NCBI GenBank assembly: GCA_028342535.1
Contig: JAOLWQ010000001.1
Coordinates: 186,001 to 250,000 of the forward strand
Direction of reading: 5' to 3'
Origin: Methylophilaceae bacterium
Lineage (GTDB): Bacteria; Pseudomonadota; Gammaproteobacteria; Burkholderiales; Methylophilaceae
Length of the DNA stretch: 64,000 bases
Positions 1 to 10,917 of this stretch are shown here, piece after piece. Position 1 is the first letter of the stretch. The number at the start of each line of letters is the position of its first letter. Under the pieces are notes generated by a model that did not search any database, was not told the DNA's origin, and worked only from the letters and a program-made list of their open reading frames with translations. Made by a program: the position numbers and the translations under genes.

Positions 1-1
1 G

Positions 2-346
2 GATTATGCTGATCAATGGCCATTTCTTAAAATTAATTTCCCAAAATTAGATATTGGGGCATTCAATATTCAAAAATATAATCCTGGCGGGCATTTTTCT
101 AAAGTACATTCTGAAAGAGTTCATATAACGTCATTACATCGATTATTTGCATTTATGACATATTTAAATGATGATTTTGAAGGTGGTAAAACAAGTTTTG
201 TTCATCATAATATAGATATTAAACCAGTAACGGGTAAAACTTTAATATGGCCTGCAGAATGGACTCATGCTCATAAAGGAAATATTGTAAAATCAGGTAC
301 AAAATATATAGCAACTGGTTGGATACACTTACCTATATCTTCTTAA
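2..346 (+). CDS. 2OG-Fe(II) oxygenase (prolyl 4-hydroxylase-like), 5' truncated by window edge
   Basis: Open frame from position 2 (DYADQWPFLKINFPKLDIGAFNIQKYNPGGHFSKVHSE...), with HxE/D-like motif and distal WxHxHKG; stop at 344-346. Confidence 0.7.
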   Translation, partial: DYADQWPFLKINFPKLDIGAFNIQKYNPGGHFSKVHSERVHITSLHRLFAFMTYLNDDFEGGKTSFVHHNIDIKPVTGKTLIWPAEWTHAHKGNIVKSGTKYIATGWIHLPISS

Positions 347-425
347 ATTATTAAGTAAGATAAGTTAGATTTAATTTGCTGTTAAAATAAAATATAGTTA
401 TAAATATTTAGGAGTACCAAGGTAT

Positions 426-1154
426 ATGGCAGGGCATTCAAAATGGGCAAACATTCAGCATCGAAAAGGTAGGCAAGATGCTAAGCGAGGAAAAATTTTC
501 ACCAAATTAGTGAAAGAAATTACAGTTGCTGCTCGACTGGGTGGCGGGGATGTAAACTTTAACCCAAGATTAAGGACTGCAGTCACAACCGCTAAAGAAG
601 AAAGCATGCCAGCTGAAAATATAACAAGAGCTATAAAGCGAGGAACTGGCGAGCTTGAAGGTGTGAATTATGAGGAAATTCGATATGAAGGATATGGAGT
701 AAATGGTGCTGCAATTATTATTGATTGTTTAACCGACAACAAGCAACGTGCAGTAGCAGATGTTAGACTAGCTTTAAGTAAAAATGGTGGTAATTTAGGC
801 ACAGATGGCTGTGTTTCTTATTTATTCAAACATTGTGGAAATATTCTTTTTGCTCCAGGAGTTAATTATGATGAATTAGCAGAAATTGCAATTGATCTAG
901 GAGCTGAAGATATTATAAATAACGATGATGGTAGCGTTGAGATAATTACGCCTCCAAATGAATTTCTAAATATTAAAGAAGGTTTCGATAATGCAAATCT
1001 TAAATATGAATTTTCTGAGTTAACAATGAAAGCAGAAACTGAAAATCAACTAAAAGGAGCTGATGGAGAGAAAATGAGAAAAATTTTAGATTTTCTTGAG
1101 GATTTAGACGATGTTCAAGAAGTTTATACGAACGTTGTAATAGAGGACGATTAA
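426..1154 (+). CDS. yebC: YebC/PmpR family transcriptional regulator
   Basis: [32 protein letters not shown] is the YebC N-terminal signature. Confidence 0.97.
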   Translation: MAGHSKWANIQHRKGRQDAKRGKIFTKLVKEITVAARLGGGDVNFNPRLRTAVTTAKEESMPAENITRAIKRGTGELEGVNYEEIRYEGYGVNGAAIIIDCLTDNKQRAVADVRLALSKNGGNLGTDGCVSYLFKHCGNILFAPGVNYDELAEIAIDLGAEDIINNDDGSVEIITPPNEFLNIKEGFDNANLKYEFSELTMKAETENQLKGADGEKMRKILDFLEDLDDVQEVYTNVVIEDD

Positions 1155-1687
1155 TTAAAATTGCAAATAAAATTCTTGGGATTGATCCGGGATTAAGAGT
1201 CACAGGATACGGCATAATATATAATTCATCTGGTAGTATTCGCTATGAAACAAGTGGCGTGATTAAGACAACTAATCAAGACACAAATTTGGCTCCACGC
1301 ATTAAAATAATTCTTTTAGGGTTGGAGGAAATAATAAATCAATTTAAACCAGACTGCGTAGCAATCGAGAAAGTTTTCGTAAATAAAAATCCTCAATCTA
1401 CATTATTATTGGGCCAAGCAAGAGGAGCAGCGATTAGTGCAGCAGTTATGCAGAACCTCGATGTTTATGAATATACTGCATTGCAAGTTAAAAAATCAGT
1501 TGTAGGCATGGGGCATGCAAGTAAATCTCAAGTACAGATAATGGTGCAAAAATTACTTAAACTTCCATCAATACCGACTGAAGACTCAGCAGATGCTTTA
1601 GCTTGTGCTATTTGCCATGCTAATATTAGTGGAAGTCTAGCTAAATTTGGAACCGGGAATCGAATGAAATCTGGAAGAATAATATGA
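1154..1687 (+). CDS. ruvC: Holliday junction resolvase RuvC; apparent ATT start (1154 or 1160)
   Basis: In-frame KILGIDPGLRVTGYGII catalytic N-terminus lies upstream of the first GTG (1259); no ATG/GTG/TTG between the upstream in-frame stop (1097) and 1259. Confidence 0.9.
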   Translation: MKIANKILGIDPGLRVTGYGIIYNSSGSIRYETSGVIKTTNQDTNLAPRIKIILLGLEEIINQFKPDCVAIEKVFVNKNPQSTLLLGQARGAAISAAVMQNLDVYEYTALQVKKSVVGMGHASKSQVQIMVQKLLKLPSIPTEDSADALACAICHANISGSLAKFGTGNRMKSGRII

Positions 1688-2265
1688 TAGGTAGAATTCA
1701 TGGACGCTTGCTCGAAAAAACGCCCCCTATGATTTTGTTGGATTGTCATGGGGTTGGTTATGAGGTCGAAGTATCAATGCCAACATTTTATGATTTGCCG
1801 GAAATAGGATCAGAAGTTACATTACTGACCCATTTCATTGTTCGAGAAGATGCCCAATTATTATTTGGTTTTGCTTCTATTCAGGAACGTAAAATTTTTA
1901 GACTATTAATCAAAGTTAATGGTATTGGTGCAAAAGTAGGATTATCTATTCTTGGGGGTATGACTGTTGATGAGCTAATGTTAGCAATAACAAATCAAGA
2001 ATCTGATTTATTAATTAAAATACCAGGTATTGGGAAGAAGACGGCAGAGCGATTAGTTTTAGAATTAAAAGATAAGTTTAAAGATGATCAAATAAAAATA
2101 ATATCAAATAAAGAACCTACTATACTTGAAGATATACAAAATGCATTAATTGCATTAGGTTACAGCTCAAAAGATGTAGTTACCGTTACTAAAGAATTAG
2201 CTTCAGATATTTCATTAAATGATGGAATAAGACAAGCATTAAAGTTGTTATCTAAAAACTTATAG
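1684..2265 (+). CDS. ruvA: Holliday junction branch migration protein RuvA
   Basis: MIGRIHGRLLEKTPPMILLDCHGVGYEV; overlaps ruvC stop; followed by ruvB. Confidence 0.97.
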   Translation: MIGRIHGRLLEKTPPMILLDCHGVGYEVEVSMPTFYDLPEIGSEVTLLTHFIVREDAQLLFGFASIQERKIFRLLIKVNGIGAKVGLSILGGMTVDELMLAITNQESDLLIKIPGIGKKTAERLVLELKDKFKDDQIKIISNKEPTILEDIQNALIALGYSSKDVVTVTKELASDISLNDGIRQALKLLSKNL

Positions 2266-2277
2266 TGATTATATAAA

Positions 2278-3315
2278 ATGATTGAACCGGATAGATTTAT
2301 AAACCCCTCAACTCCAGATATTTTAGAAGAAAATTTTGAGCGCGCATTGCGGCCGAAGAAACTCGATGAGTATGTTGGCCAAGAAAAAATTAGAGAACAG
2401 TTAGGAATTTTTATTGATGCAGCTAAGAAAAGAAATGAGGCTTTAGACCATGTTTTATTGTTTGGCCCCCCTGGGCTTGGAAAAACGACTTTAGCTAATA
2501 TTATTGCAAAAGAGATGGGCGTAAATTTACGTCAAACTTCTGGTCCAGTTCTTGAGAAAACTGGAGATTTGGCCGCCTTATTATCAAATTTAGAAGAAAA
2601 CGATGTTTTGTTTATTGATGAAATTCATAGATTATCTCCCGTTATTGAGGAGATTCTTTATCCAGCAATGGAAGATTATCGTTTAGATATTATGATTGGT
2701 GAGGGGCCATCAGCACGTTCTGTTAAATTAGAATTACCACCTTTTACTCTAATTGGAGCAACAACTAGAGCTGGGATGCTCACCAACCCACTTAGGGATA
2801 GATTCGGTATCGTATCCCGATTAGAGTTTTATACGAGACAAGAGCTAACTAAAATTGTCACACGATCTGCGGGCCTTCTAGAAGTTGAAATTGACAAAAA
2901 AGGGGCAAATGAAATTGCAAATCGATCAAGAGGTACACCAAGAATTGCAAATCGTCTTTTGAGGCGTGTTCGAGACTTTGCTGAAGTTAAGTCTGAAGGA
3001 GAAATTAATAAAATAATAGCTGATGATGCATTAAAAATGCTTGATATTGATTTAATTGGATTAGATCTAATGGATAGAAGTTTTTTAATAGCAATTATTG
3101 AAAAATTCTCAGGTGGGCCAGTAGGACTTGATAATATAGCAGCTGCAATAGGAGAGGAAAAAGAGACTATTGAGGATGTAATTGAGCCCTATTTAATTCA
3201 GCAAGGTTATTTAATGCGATCACCAAGAGGAAGATTAGCTACCCCAAAAACATACGAGCATTTTGGTTTAAAGTATTCTAAAAATGATTTAAATGATGTT
3301 TTATGGAAAGAATAA
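2278..3315 (+). CDS. ruvB: Holliday junction helicase RuvB
   Basis: Walker [34 protein letters not shown]-terminus. Confidence 0.98.
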   Translation: MIEPDRFINPSTPDILEENFERALRPKKLDEYVGQEKIREQLGIFIDAAKKRNEALDHVLLFGPPGLGKTTLANIIAKEMGVNLRQTSGPVLEKTGDLAALLSNLEENDVLFIDEIHRLSPVIEEILYPAMEDYRLDIMIGEGPSARSVKLELPPFTLIGATTRAGMLTNPLRDRFGIVSRLEFYTRQELTKIVTRSAGLLEVEIDKKGANEIANRSRGTPRIANRLLRRVRDFAEVKSEGEINKIIADDALKMLDIDLIGLDLMDRSFLIAIIEKFSGGPVGLDNIAAAIGEEKETIEDVIEPYLIQQGYLMRSPRGRLATPKTYEHFGLKYSKNDLNDVLWKE

Positions 3316-3710
3316 TATTTGAATGGAATGCAAGAGTGTATTTTGAGGATACCGATAGTGGTGGGGTTGTTTATCACGTAAATTATCTTAAATTTATGGA
3401 GAGAGCTCGAACTGAATGGCTAAGAAGCCTTGGGTTAAATCAAGTTGAATTAAAAAAAGAAGAAAAAGTGATGTTTGTTGTCCGAAAAATTGATATTCAA
3501 TATAGAATACCAGCAAGATTTAACGATGAATTATTGATACAAACTAATTGTTTTAAAACTACTGATTATTCTATTATGTTAAAACAAAATATTTTAAGGG
3601 ACGAACAAAAAATCACTGAAGGGAAAGTTGAAATTGTGTGTGTTAATTCAGATCTTTTCAAGCCCGTACGAATTCCAAAAAGGGCTAAACAACTTATGGA
3701 GACAGTATAA
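3303..3710 (+). CDS. ybgC: Tol-Pal associated acyl-CoA thioesterase (4HBT)
   Basis: [31 protein letters not shown]; upstream of tolQ. Confidence 0.95.
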   Translation: MERIIFEWNARVYFEDTDSGGVVYHVNYLKFMERARTEWLRSLGLNQVELKKEEKVMFVVRKIDIQYRIPARFNDELLIQTNCFKTTDYSIMLKQNILRDEQKITEGKVEIVCVNSDLFKPVRIPKRAKQLMETV

Positions 3711-4378
3711 TGGTAGGTAGCGATTTATCGTTCTTTTCACTAATTTTAGGCGCTAGTTTGCCTGTTCAGCTAGTGATGTTAATTTTAGTATTTGCCTCAG
3801 GCATGTCATGGAAATATATTTATCTAAAAATAAAGATACTTAAAAGCACAGAAGAAAATACAGATGAGTTTGAAAAATTTTTCTGGTCTGGCGGAGATTT
3901 ATCGCAACTATACAAATCTTTAGACACAATACATGAGGATATGAATGGCTTATCAACAATTTTTAAAGCGGGCTATAAGGAATACATAAGCCAAAAAGAT
4001 TCAAGGTCTTTTGATAAAAAGAGTATCGAGAGTGTAAGAAGGGCAATGAGTGCGAGTTATAACAGAGAAGTAGATTCGCTCGAAAGACATTTACCATTTC
4101 TTGCCTCTGTTGGATCTGTTAGCCCATATATAGGTTTGTTTGGAACTGTATGGGGGATAATGAATGCATTTATTGGGCTTTCAAATGTTGCACAGGCTTC
4201 CCTAGCTCAAGTGGCACCTGGGATAGCAGAAGCTCTAATTGCAACAGCTATTGGACTATTTGCTGCTATCCCTGCTGTTATTGCATACAATAGATTTGCT
4301 GCTAAAGTTGATCGATTATCCATAAGATACGAAAGCTTTATGGAGGAATTTATAAATACAATAGATCGTAAGGGATAA
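3710..4378 (+). CDS. tolQ: TolQ
   Basis: MotA/TolQ/ExbB motif [21 protein letters not shown]; synteny. Confidence 0.96.
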   Translation: MVGSDLSFFSLILGASLPVQLVMLILVFASGMSWKYIYLKIKILKSTEENTDEFEKFFWSGGDLSQLYKSLDTIHEDMNGLSTIFKAGYKEYISQKDSRSFDKKSIESVRRAMSASYNREVDSLERHLPFLASVGSVSPYIGLFGTVWGIMNAFIGLSNVAQASLAQVAPGIAEALIATAIGLFAAIPAVIAYNRFAAKVDRLSIRYESFMEEFINTIDRKG

Positions 4379-4383
4379 ATTCT

Positions 4384-4770
4384 ATGAAAAAAAGACGTTT
4401 AATGAATCAAATCAATGTAGTTCCATATATTGATGTAATGTTGGTATTACTTGTAATCTTTATGGTAACTGCTCCAATGACGAATCCAGGAGTTGTTGAT
4501 TTACCTAAAGTTGGCCAATCCTTAAAACAACAGGTTGCTCCAATAGTAATATCAATAAAAAAAGACGCTTCAACTGAAATAAAGGGTAAAAGATATAAAA
4601 AAGATGATTTGTTAGCTTATGTCAAAGAGTCACTTGACAAGAATCCTGAACAATCAGTAGTGATTGCTGCTGACAAAAAAGTACAATATCAAGAAGTAAT
4701 TATTGTGATGGACTTACTCAAGCAGAATGCAATAAACAAAGTTGGCTTATTGCTTAAACCAGAAAAGTAA
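4384..4770 (+). CDS. tolR: TolR
   Basis: INVVPYIDVMLVLLVIFMVTAPM, ExbD/TolR family; synteny. Confidence 0.96.
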   Translation: MKKRRLMNQINVVPYIDVMLVLLVIFMVTAPMTNPGVVDLPKVGQSLKQQVAPIVISIKKDASTEIKGKRYKKDDLLAYVKESLDKNPEQSVVIAADKKVQYQEVIIVMDLLKQNAINKVGLLLKPEK

Positions 4771-4773
4771 TTC

Positions 4774-5670
4774 ATGAATATCCCCCAATTTAATTTTGAT
4801 TTAATTCGTAATTCAAATTTATTGGCTATTCTTGAAAGCGATCATAATTTACAAGCAAATTTATTCTCATTTTTAATTCATTTTGTATTATTCATTTTTA
4901 TGATTTTTTCAATTCAATGGCAAACAAAAATTCCCAACTTTTCAGAAGTTGAGCTTTGGGATGCCGTTCCTACTCAAATAAAAAATAAACAAATAAAAAA
5001 TAAACAAATAAATACAAAAAAAATAAAAAAGGTTAAGGCGCTCCCTCCAAAAGTGGATAAACAACAATTAAAATTGAATGAAGAGGCAGAGATTAAGCTA
5101 AAGAAAAAAAAAGTTGCTGAAAAGAAAGCTTTAGCAAAAAAGAAAAAACTAAAAGAAATAAAAAAACTTCAAGCAAAATTATTAAAACAAGAAGAGATAG
5201 AGAAAGTCCAAGATAAATTACTTGAACAAGAAAAATTGGATAATATAAAAGATAAATTACTTGAACAAGAAAAAATAGAAAAATTCCAAGATTCCCTTAG
5301 AGATGAGGAGTTAAAAAAGAAACCAACTATAGCAATTGAGGCAAATAAGGAAGTATTAGCAGGAATTAATTCAGGCGAGTTAGATCGTTTTAAAGCTTTA
5401 ATACAACAAAAAATTCAACAAAATGTTAACAATCAGCTGTGTGGGCTTGATAGAGTTGAATTAGAATTTGAAATATCTTTAATGCCAACAGGAGACTTGC
5501 TTGGAGAGCCAAAAATGACTCAATCAAGTACAATCGCAAGTTGTGATGCTGCAGTTGAAAGAGCAATACTTCAATCTCAGCCACTCCCTATTCCTAGTGA
5601 TAAAAAATTATTTAAACGATTAAAAGATTTAAAATTAAAATTTCATCCAAATGGGCATTACGATTTATAA
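4774..5670 (+). CDS. tolA: TolA
   Basis: N-terminal TM segment, Lys/Glu/Gln-rich helical middle, C-terminal TolA/TonB-like domain; between tolR and tolB. Confidence 0.9.
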   Translation: MNIPQFNFDLIRNSNLLAILESDHNLQANLFSFLIHFVLFIFMIFSIQWQTKIPNFSEVELWDAVPTQIKNKQIKNKQINTKKIKKVKALPPKVDKQQLKLNEEAEIKLKKKKVAEKKALAKKKKLKEIKKLQAKLLKQEEIEKVQDKLLEQEKLDNIKDKLLEQEKIEKFQDSLRDEELKKKPTIAIEANKEVLAGINSGELDRFKALIQQKIQQNVNNQLCGLDRVELEFEISLMPTGDLLGEPKMTQSSTIASCDAAVERAILQSQPLPIPSDKKLFKRLKDLKLKFHPNGHYDL

Positions 5671-5739
5671 GATAATGTAATCAATTGAATTATTTAAGTG
5701 TTATCGTATTAAAACTTTATAGGAACTATTAAAAAAATT

Positions 5740-7032
5740 ATGATTTATCGAATGTATTCAATCTTTTTTGGGATCCTAGTATTAATTTCAACTCCAACTT
5801 ATTCATTAGAAGTGATTGAAATTCTTGGAGGTAAGGCAAGCGAAATACCAATAGCAATTGTTCCTTTTAAAGGGTTTGAAAATAAAGCTGGTCAAAAAGC
5901 TCATCAAATTATCTCATCTGATCTTAATCGAACAGGCTTATTTAGACCTCTGAATACTGGAGGTATATCTAATCCGCCGAGTAGTGATATCAATATAAAT
6001 TATACAAAATGGGCGGCGATGGACGCTCAATTTATAGTTGTTGGAAAAGTTGAGTCTGAAAATCCTATTTCAGGAAATATACAAGTTACCTGGAGTTTGA
6101 TAGACATATTCAAAGAAAAAACTGTTGTGTCAATGAGGTATAAGGGGAATAAATCTCAATACAGGGCTATTGCGCATAAAGTATCAGATAACGTATACGA
6201 ACACCTAACGGGCAGTAAAGGTGTTTTTCATACTAAAATTGCCTACGTTAAAAAAGTTAACAATAAAAAATATAGCTTAAATATTGCAGATTTTGATGGC
6301 TTTAACTCTAGACCTATTTTAAATACAACACAGCCAATTATTTCGCCAAGATGGTCACCAGACGGAGAAAAAATTGCTTATGTTTCATTTGAAAAAAAGA
6401 AGCCTGTAATATATATTCAGAACCTTAGAACAGGTAAAAGAACTTTATTAGCAAATTTTAAAGGAAATAATAGTGCGCCAGCATGGGCTCCAGATAGTAA
6501 AAAGTTAGCCATAGTATTAACCTATAATCAGAACTCACAAATTTATACCATTAATGCTGATGGAAGCGGAATTAAACAATTAATGCGTTCTAATGCTATC
6601 AATACAGAGCCATCATGGGCGCCAAATGGAGAAGATATTTATTTTTCTTCAAATCGAGGTGGTAGCCCACAAATATATAAAGTTAATATAAATAACGATG
6701 AAATTAGTAGGATAACTTATGAGGGTAAATATAATCTAAGCCCGAGCATATCTTATGATGGAAAATTATTGTTATTTCTTACTAATGATCAAGGAAAGTT
6801 TAAAGTAGCAATTCAAAACCTCATATCGAATCAAGTTCTTAAAATTTCAGAGGGCCCATCAGACGAGTCACCAATATTTGCACCGAATGGCCATTTGGTT
6901 TTATTTACCTATAAAGATTATGGAAAAACAACAAAAATTGGTACAGTATCAATAAATGGATTAAAAAGATTGCCTATAAACGTTGGAAACTCCATAATAC
7001 AGGAGCCAACATGGGGGCCGGTAACAAATTAA
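5740..7032 (+). CDS. tolB: TolB beta-propeller
   Basis: WSPDGEKIAYVSFE, WAPDSKKLA repeats; synteny. Confidence 0.95.
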   Translation: MIYRMYSIFFGILVLISTPTYSLEVIEILGGKASEIPIAIVPFKGFENKAGQKAHQIISSDLNRTGLFRPLNTGGISNPPSSDININYTKWAAMDAQFIVVGKVESENPISGNIQVTWSLIDIFKEKTVVSMRYKGNKSQYRAIAHKVSDNVYEHLTGSKGVFHTKIAYVKKVNNKKYSLNIADFDGFNSRPILNTTQPIISPRWSPDGEKIAYVSFEKKKPVIYIQNLRTGKRTLLANFKGNNSAPAWAPDSKKLAIVLTYNQNSQIYTINADGSGIKQLMRSNAINTEPSWAPNGEDIYFSSNRGGSPQIYKVNINNDEISRITYEGKYNLSPSISYDGKLLLFLTNDQGKFKVAIQNLISNQVLKISEGPSDESPIFAPNGHLVLFTYKDYGKTTKIGTVSINGLKRLPINVGNSIIQEPTWGPVTN

Positions 7033-7169
7033 AATTTACTTATTCTAAAAAGAAAGGTGTACGATAAGAATATTAGTAGAGTAAAAATTTGTGGTACAGT
7101 GTGTTAAAGTGTCAACAACATATAACAGTATCAACAACATACAGAGTTTATTTAAGGGAGGTTTAAACA

Positions 7170-7676
7170 ATGAAAAATTCATTGGCTTTATTATCACTAC
7201 TAGCAATATTTGGAGCGGGATGTAGCTCTACACCATTAGACGCACCTGCAGATCCTTCAGGTTCGAATTATTATGGTACTGATGGCACTGATGCCGCGAC
7301 TGCCGAGGCATTAGGACTAGAAGAGCTTAGAGGAAATACTTTGCTTTCTCAAAGAAGCGTATTTTTTGATTTTAATAAATATGATATCAAAGCTGAATAT
7401 TTAGATTTAATTGGTGCTCATGCTCAGTATCTAAATAATCATGCTCCTGCAAGAATGATAATTAAAGGAAATGCTGATTTTAGAGGATCGCATGAATATA
7501 ATTTATCTCTAGGTCAGAAACGTTCAGTAGCAGTTAAAGATGCTTTAAATGCATTAGGTGTTGATGACTCTCAAATTGAAACAATTAGCTATGGTGAAGA
7601 ATATGCAAACCAAGAATGCCAAGCTGATGCATGTGGACAGGATAGACGAGCTGATATTACATACGAAGTAGAATAG
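7170..7676 (+). CDS. pal: Peptidoglycan-associated lipoprotein Pal
   Basis: Lipobox FGAGCSS; OmpA-like NADFRGSHEYNLSLGQKRSVAVKDAL. Confidence 0.96.
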   Translation: MKNSLALLSLLAIFGAGCSSTPLDAPADPSGSNYYGTDGTDAATAEALGLEELRGNTLLSQRSVFFDFNKYDIKAEYLDLIGAHAQYLNNHAPARMIIKGNADFRGSHEYNLSLGQKRSVAVKDALNALGVDDSQIETISYGEEYANQECQADACGQDRRADITYEVE

Positions 7677-7697
7677 ATTTAATATATAGCGAGTTTT

Positions 7698-8540
7698 ATG
7701 AAAAAATATTTATTGGTTGGTCTTGTATTATTCTCGAATTATGTTTTTGCATTATTCGAGGATGAAGAAGCTAGAAAAAAGATAAATGATATACAAGATC
7801 AGCTAAACAATATTGAAAAATCGCTAGAATTCAAGATTAATCAGAAATTTTCAAAAAATTTATCAAAATATAGTTCAGAGTTAAATGCCCTTCACGATAG
7901 TATCTCGAAGTTAATTGGCGATGTAGAGGTATTACAATTTGAACTTAAAAATTCTAAAGATAGACATAAAGTACTTTATCAAGAATTAAATGAAAGAATA
8001 TTGAAGCTCGAATCTGTTATCGAGGAGAAAAATAAGAATACACCGCAAGAAAAACCTAATGAGATTCTTGATAAAAGTCTCCAAACTGAAATTGAAGTCA
8101 AGCCTGAAGAACTAGCAGAAAAGATTGAAGATTTAGTACCTTTGGTTGATAAAAATATTGAACTTGATGAATATGCAGAGGCAGATTTATTAATTAAGGC
8201 AACAAAATATAAGGAGGCTTTTGAAGCTTTTGATAAATTTATAGTAACTTATCCAAATTCTGATTTATTACCGAAAGCAAAATATAGTCTTGGTTATTCT
8301 CAGTGGGCATTAAAAAATTATAATGCAGCAATAAAGACATATTCAAACATAATACAACTGCATCCCGATAATGAAATAATTCCTGAGGTTATATATGGAA
8401 TTGCAAACTCTGAAATTCAATTGACTAGGATTACGAAAGCCAAAAAAACTCTAAGAATGTTAATAAGTAAATATCCACAATCAAACATTATTGAAAAAGC
8501 TAAAAAAAGACTTAAAGCTTTAGAGTCAATCAAACTGTAA
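7698..8540 (+). CDS. cpoB: Tol-Pal system protein CpoB/YbgF
   Basis: Signal peptide, coiled coil, C-terminal TPRs; downstream of pal. Confidence 0.88.
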   Translation: MKKYLLVGLVLFSNYVFALFEDEEARKKINDIQDQLNNIEKSLEFKINQKFSKNLSKYSSELNALHDSISKLIGDVEVLQFELKNSKDRHKVLYQELNERILKLESVIEEKNKNTPQEKPNEILDKSLQTEIEVKPEELAEKIEDLVPLVDKNIELDEYAEADLLIKATKYKEAFEAFDKFIVTYPNSDLLPKAKYSLGYSQWALKNYNAAIKTYSNIIQLHPDNEIIPEVIYGIANSEIQLTRITKAKKTLRMLISKYPQSNIIEKAKKRLKALESIKL

Positions 8541-8567
8541 TACACCTATTATTATATTGGGCTCCAA

Positions 8568-9209
8568 GTGCAGAAACTAAAAGTTAATGAAATTTTTTAT
8601 TCACTTCAAGGTGAATCATCATATATTGGTCTCCCTACAATTTTTATTAGACTAACAGGCTGCCCAATGCGCTGTAGTTATTGTGATACGGCATATGCCT
8701 TTAATGCCGGAGACAATTTTACTATCGATGAAACTCTAGACGCTATCTCTAAGTATAAAACTAAAAATGTGACAATAACTGGCGGAGAACCTCTAGCTCA
8801 AAAAGAATGCTGGAATCTTTTGAAATGTCTATGTGATAGTGGATACACAGTTTCATTGGAAACAGGCGGTGCAATTTCAATAAGTAAAATTGATAAACGT
8901 GTGAAAATAATTCTAGATATTAAGACACCAGGGTCAGGCGAAGAGAAAAATAACTTATGGGAGAATCTAGAATTAATAAAACCAAAGGATGAAATAAAAT
9001 TTGTTATAACGGATAAAAAAGATTACGTTTGGGCTAAGAATGCTTTAATTAAAGAAAAGTTAAATGAAAAGGCCTTAGTATTATTTTCTCCAGTTTATGG
9101 TGATATTAATCCAAAAGACCTTGCAGAGTGGATTTTAAAAGATCAATTGCCAGTTAGATTTCAAATTCAACTCCATAAAATTATATGGGGGGAAGTGGAA
9201 GGTGTCTAA
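8568..9209 (+). CDS. queE: 7-carboxy-7-deazaguanine synthase QueE (GTG start)
   Basis: FYSLQGESSYIGLPTIFIRLTGCPMRCSYCDT radical SAM motif. Confidence 0.95.
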   Translation: MQKLKVNEIFYSLQGESSYIGLPTIFIRLTGCPMRCSYCDTAYAFNAGDNFTIDETLDAISKYKTKNVTITGGEPLAQKECWNLLKCLCDSGYTVSLETGGAISISKIDKRVKIILDIKTPGSGEEKNNLWENLELIKPKDEIKFVITDKKDYVWAKNALIKEKLNEKALVLFSPVYGDINPKDLAEWILKDQLPVRFQIQLHKIIWGEVEGV

Positions 9210-9876
9210 AAAAGCAATAATATTATTATCAGGTGGATTAGATTCTTCAACGGTTCTAGCAATAGCTAGAGCAGAAGGTTATGAATGTTATGCTTTAACT
9301 ATAAACTATCGTCAAAGACATAATGCAGAACTAGTAGCAGCTAGAAATATAGCAAATTTTTTTGAAGTGAAAGATTTTAAAATTGTAGATATAGATTTAA
9401 GCTGGCTAAAAAGCTCAGCCTTAACAAATAAAAATATTAGTATTCCAGAAAATCCTTCTATTGGAATTCCGGTGACATATGTCCCAGCTCGAAATACGAT
9501 AATGATGACCTTGGCATTAGCTTGGGCAGAAACAATTAAGAGTCAAAATATCTTTATAGGAGTTAATTCAGTTGATTATTCAGGATATCCTGATTGTCGA
9601 CCTGAATATATAGAAAGCTTTCAAAATATGGCAAATTTAGCTACCAAATCTGCAGTTGAGGGGAATAAGATTAAAATACATACCCCTTTAATAGAAATGA
9701 CAAAAGCAGAGATTATTCTTAAGGGTATAAAAAATCAGGTCGATTATAAGATGACAGTTTCATGCTATCAAGCAACGGAAAACGGTTTAGCTTGCGGAAA
9801 ATGTGATTCATGTAGACTCAGAATAGAAGGGTTTGAATCTGCCAAAATAGAAGATCCAACTAATTATAAAACTTAG
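9202..9876 (+). CDS. queC: 7-cyano-7-deazaguanine synthase QueC (GTG start)
   Basis: KKAIILLSGGLDSSTVLAIA PP-loop; CGKCDSCRLR zinc site. Confidence 0.96.
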   Translation: MSKKAIILLSGGLDSSTVLAIARAEGYECYALTINYRQRHNAELVAARNIANFFEVKDFKIVDIDLSWLKSSALTNKNISIPENPSIGIPVTYVPARNTIMMTLALAWAETIKSQNIFIGVNSVDYSGYPDCRPEYIESFQNMANLATKSAVEGNKIKIHTPLIEMTKAEIILKGIKNQVDYKMTVSCYQATENGLACGKCDSCRLRIEGFESAKIEDPTNYKT

Positions 9877-9973
9877 TAAAAATCAAATATTTAATTAAAC
9901 TTGCCAAACTTATCTAAAATAGCGTAAAATTTTGCCCTTTCTGTAGAAAACAATTAAATAAAGAGAATAAATT

Positions 9974-10390
9974 ATGGTGGTTATTAGGCTTTCAAGAAGT
10001 GGCAATAAAAATAGACCTTATTTTAATGTCGTAGTAGCAGATTCAAAGAAGCCCCGTGATGGGCGTTTTATTGAAAGAATTGGCTTTTACAACCCAATGG
10101 CTAGAGCTGGCTCAGAAACATTAAGATTAGAAACTGGTCGAATTGAATACTGGCAAGGACACGGCGCATTATTGTCAGATACGATGACTAGGATTGTTAA
10201 ATTGCATGCTAAAGGGTCAGATGGTTTAGAAGAAATGAAGAAAAAAGATGCTGCAAAAGCTGCATCAAAAAAAGCAAAAAAAGAAGCTGAGAAATTAGCA
10301 AAAGCTGAGGCAGCTGTCGAGGCAGAAGCTCCAGAAGCTCCAGCGGCAGAAGCAGCTCCAGCGGCAGAAGAAAAGACGGAAGATAAATAG
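9974..10390 (+). CDS. rpsP: 30S ribosomal protein S16 with Ala/Glu/Pro-rich C-terminal extension
   Basis: [41 protein letters not shown]; followed by rimM-trmD-rplS. Confidence 0.97.
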   Translation: MVVIRLSRSGNKNRPYFNVVVADSKKPRDGRFIERIGFYNPMARAGSETLRLETGRIEYWQGHGALLSDTMTRIVKLHAKGSDGLEEMKKKDAAKAASKKAKKEAEKLAKAEAAVEAEAPEAPAAEAAPAAEEKTEDK

Positions 10391-10401
10391 AGAAGGTTGC
10401 A

Positions 10402-10917
10402 TTGTCTTCTAGACAATTAGAAGAAATGGTGGTGATGGGTAAGGTGTTAGTTCCATATGGGGTTAACGGATGGGTAAAAGTTTATTCTTTTACAGAAAAA
10501 TTAGAATCTTTTTTGGCATATAAAAAATTATATTCTTCTAAAGATCAGAAAAATTGGTTAGAAATAAATATTAAAGAAATTAAATTGCATGGTAAGACGA
10601 TTATTGCAAAGTTTTTAGAAATTGCTGACCGTAACCAAGCAGAGACTTATAAAGATTATTTAATTGGGGTGCCTAAAAAATATTTACCACAATTAAACGA
10701 AAATCAATATTATTGGAACGACCTAATAGGATTTGAAGTATTAAATCTTCAGAATGTTTCTTTGGGCTTAGTTGATACATATATTGAGACTGGTGCAAAT
10801 GACGTAATAGTAGTGAAAGGTGATAAGGAGAGATTGATTCCATATACACCAATGACGGTATTAAAAGTAGATACCATGAAAGATAAAATAATTGTGGATT
10901 GGGATGAGAGCTTCTAA
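10402..10917 (+). CDS. rimM: 16S rRNA processing protein RimM (TTG start)
   Basis: GKVLVPYGVNGWVKVYSFTE; PRC-barrel YYWNDLIGFEV; synteny. Confidence 0.94.
   Translation: MSSRQLEEMVVMGKVLVPYGVNGWVKVYSFTEKLESFLAYKKLYSSKDQKNWLEINIKEIKLHGKTIIAKFLEIADRNQAETYKDYLIGVPKKYLPQLNENQYYWNDLIGFEVLNLQNVSLGLVDTYIETGANDVIVVKGDKERLIPYTPMTVLKVDTMKDKIIVDWDESF

Noticed and set aside
10087-10416. Minus-strand ORF of 109 aa opposite rpsP
   Set aside because: Ala/Ser-rich antisense shadow of the rpsP repeat tail; no RBS or family resemblance
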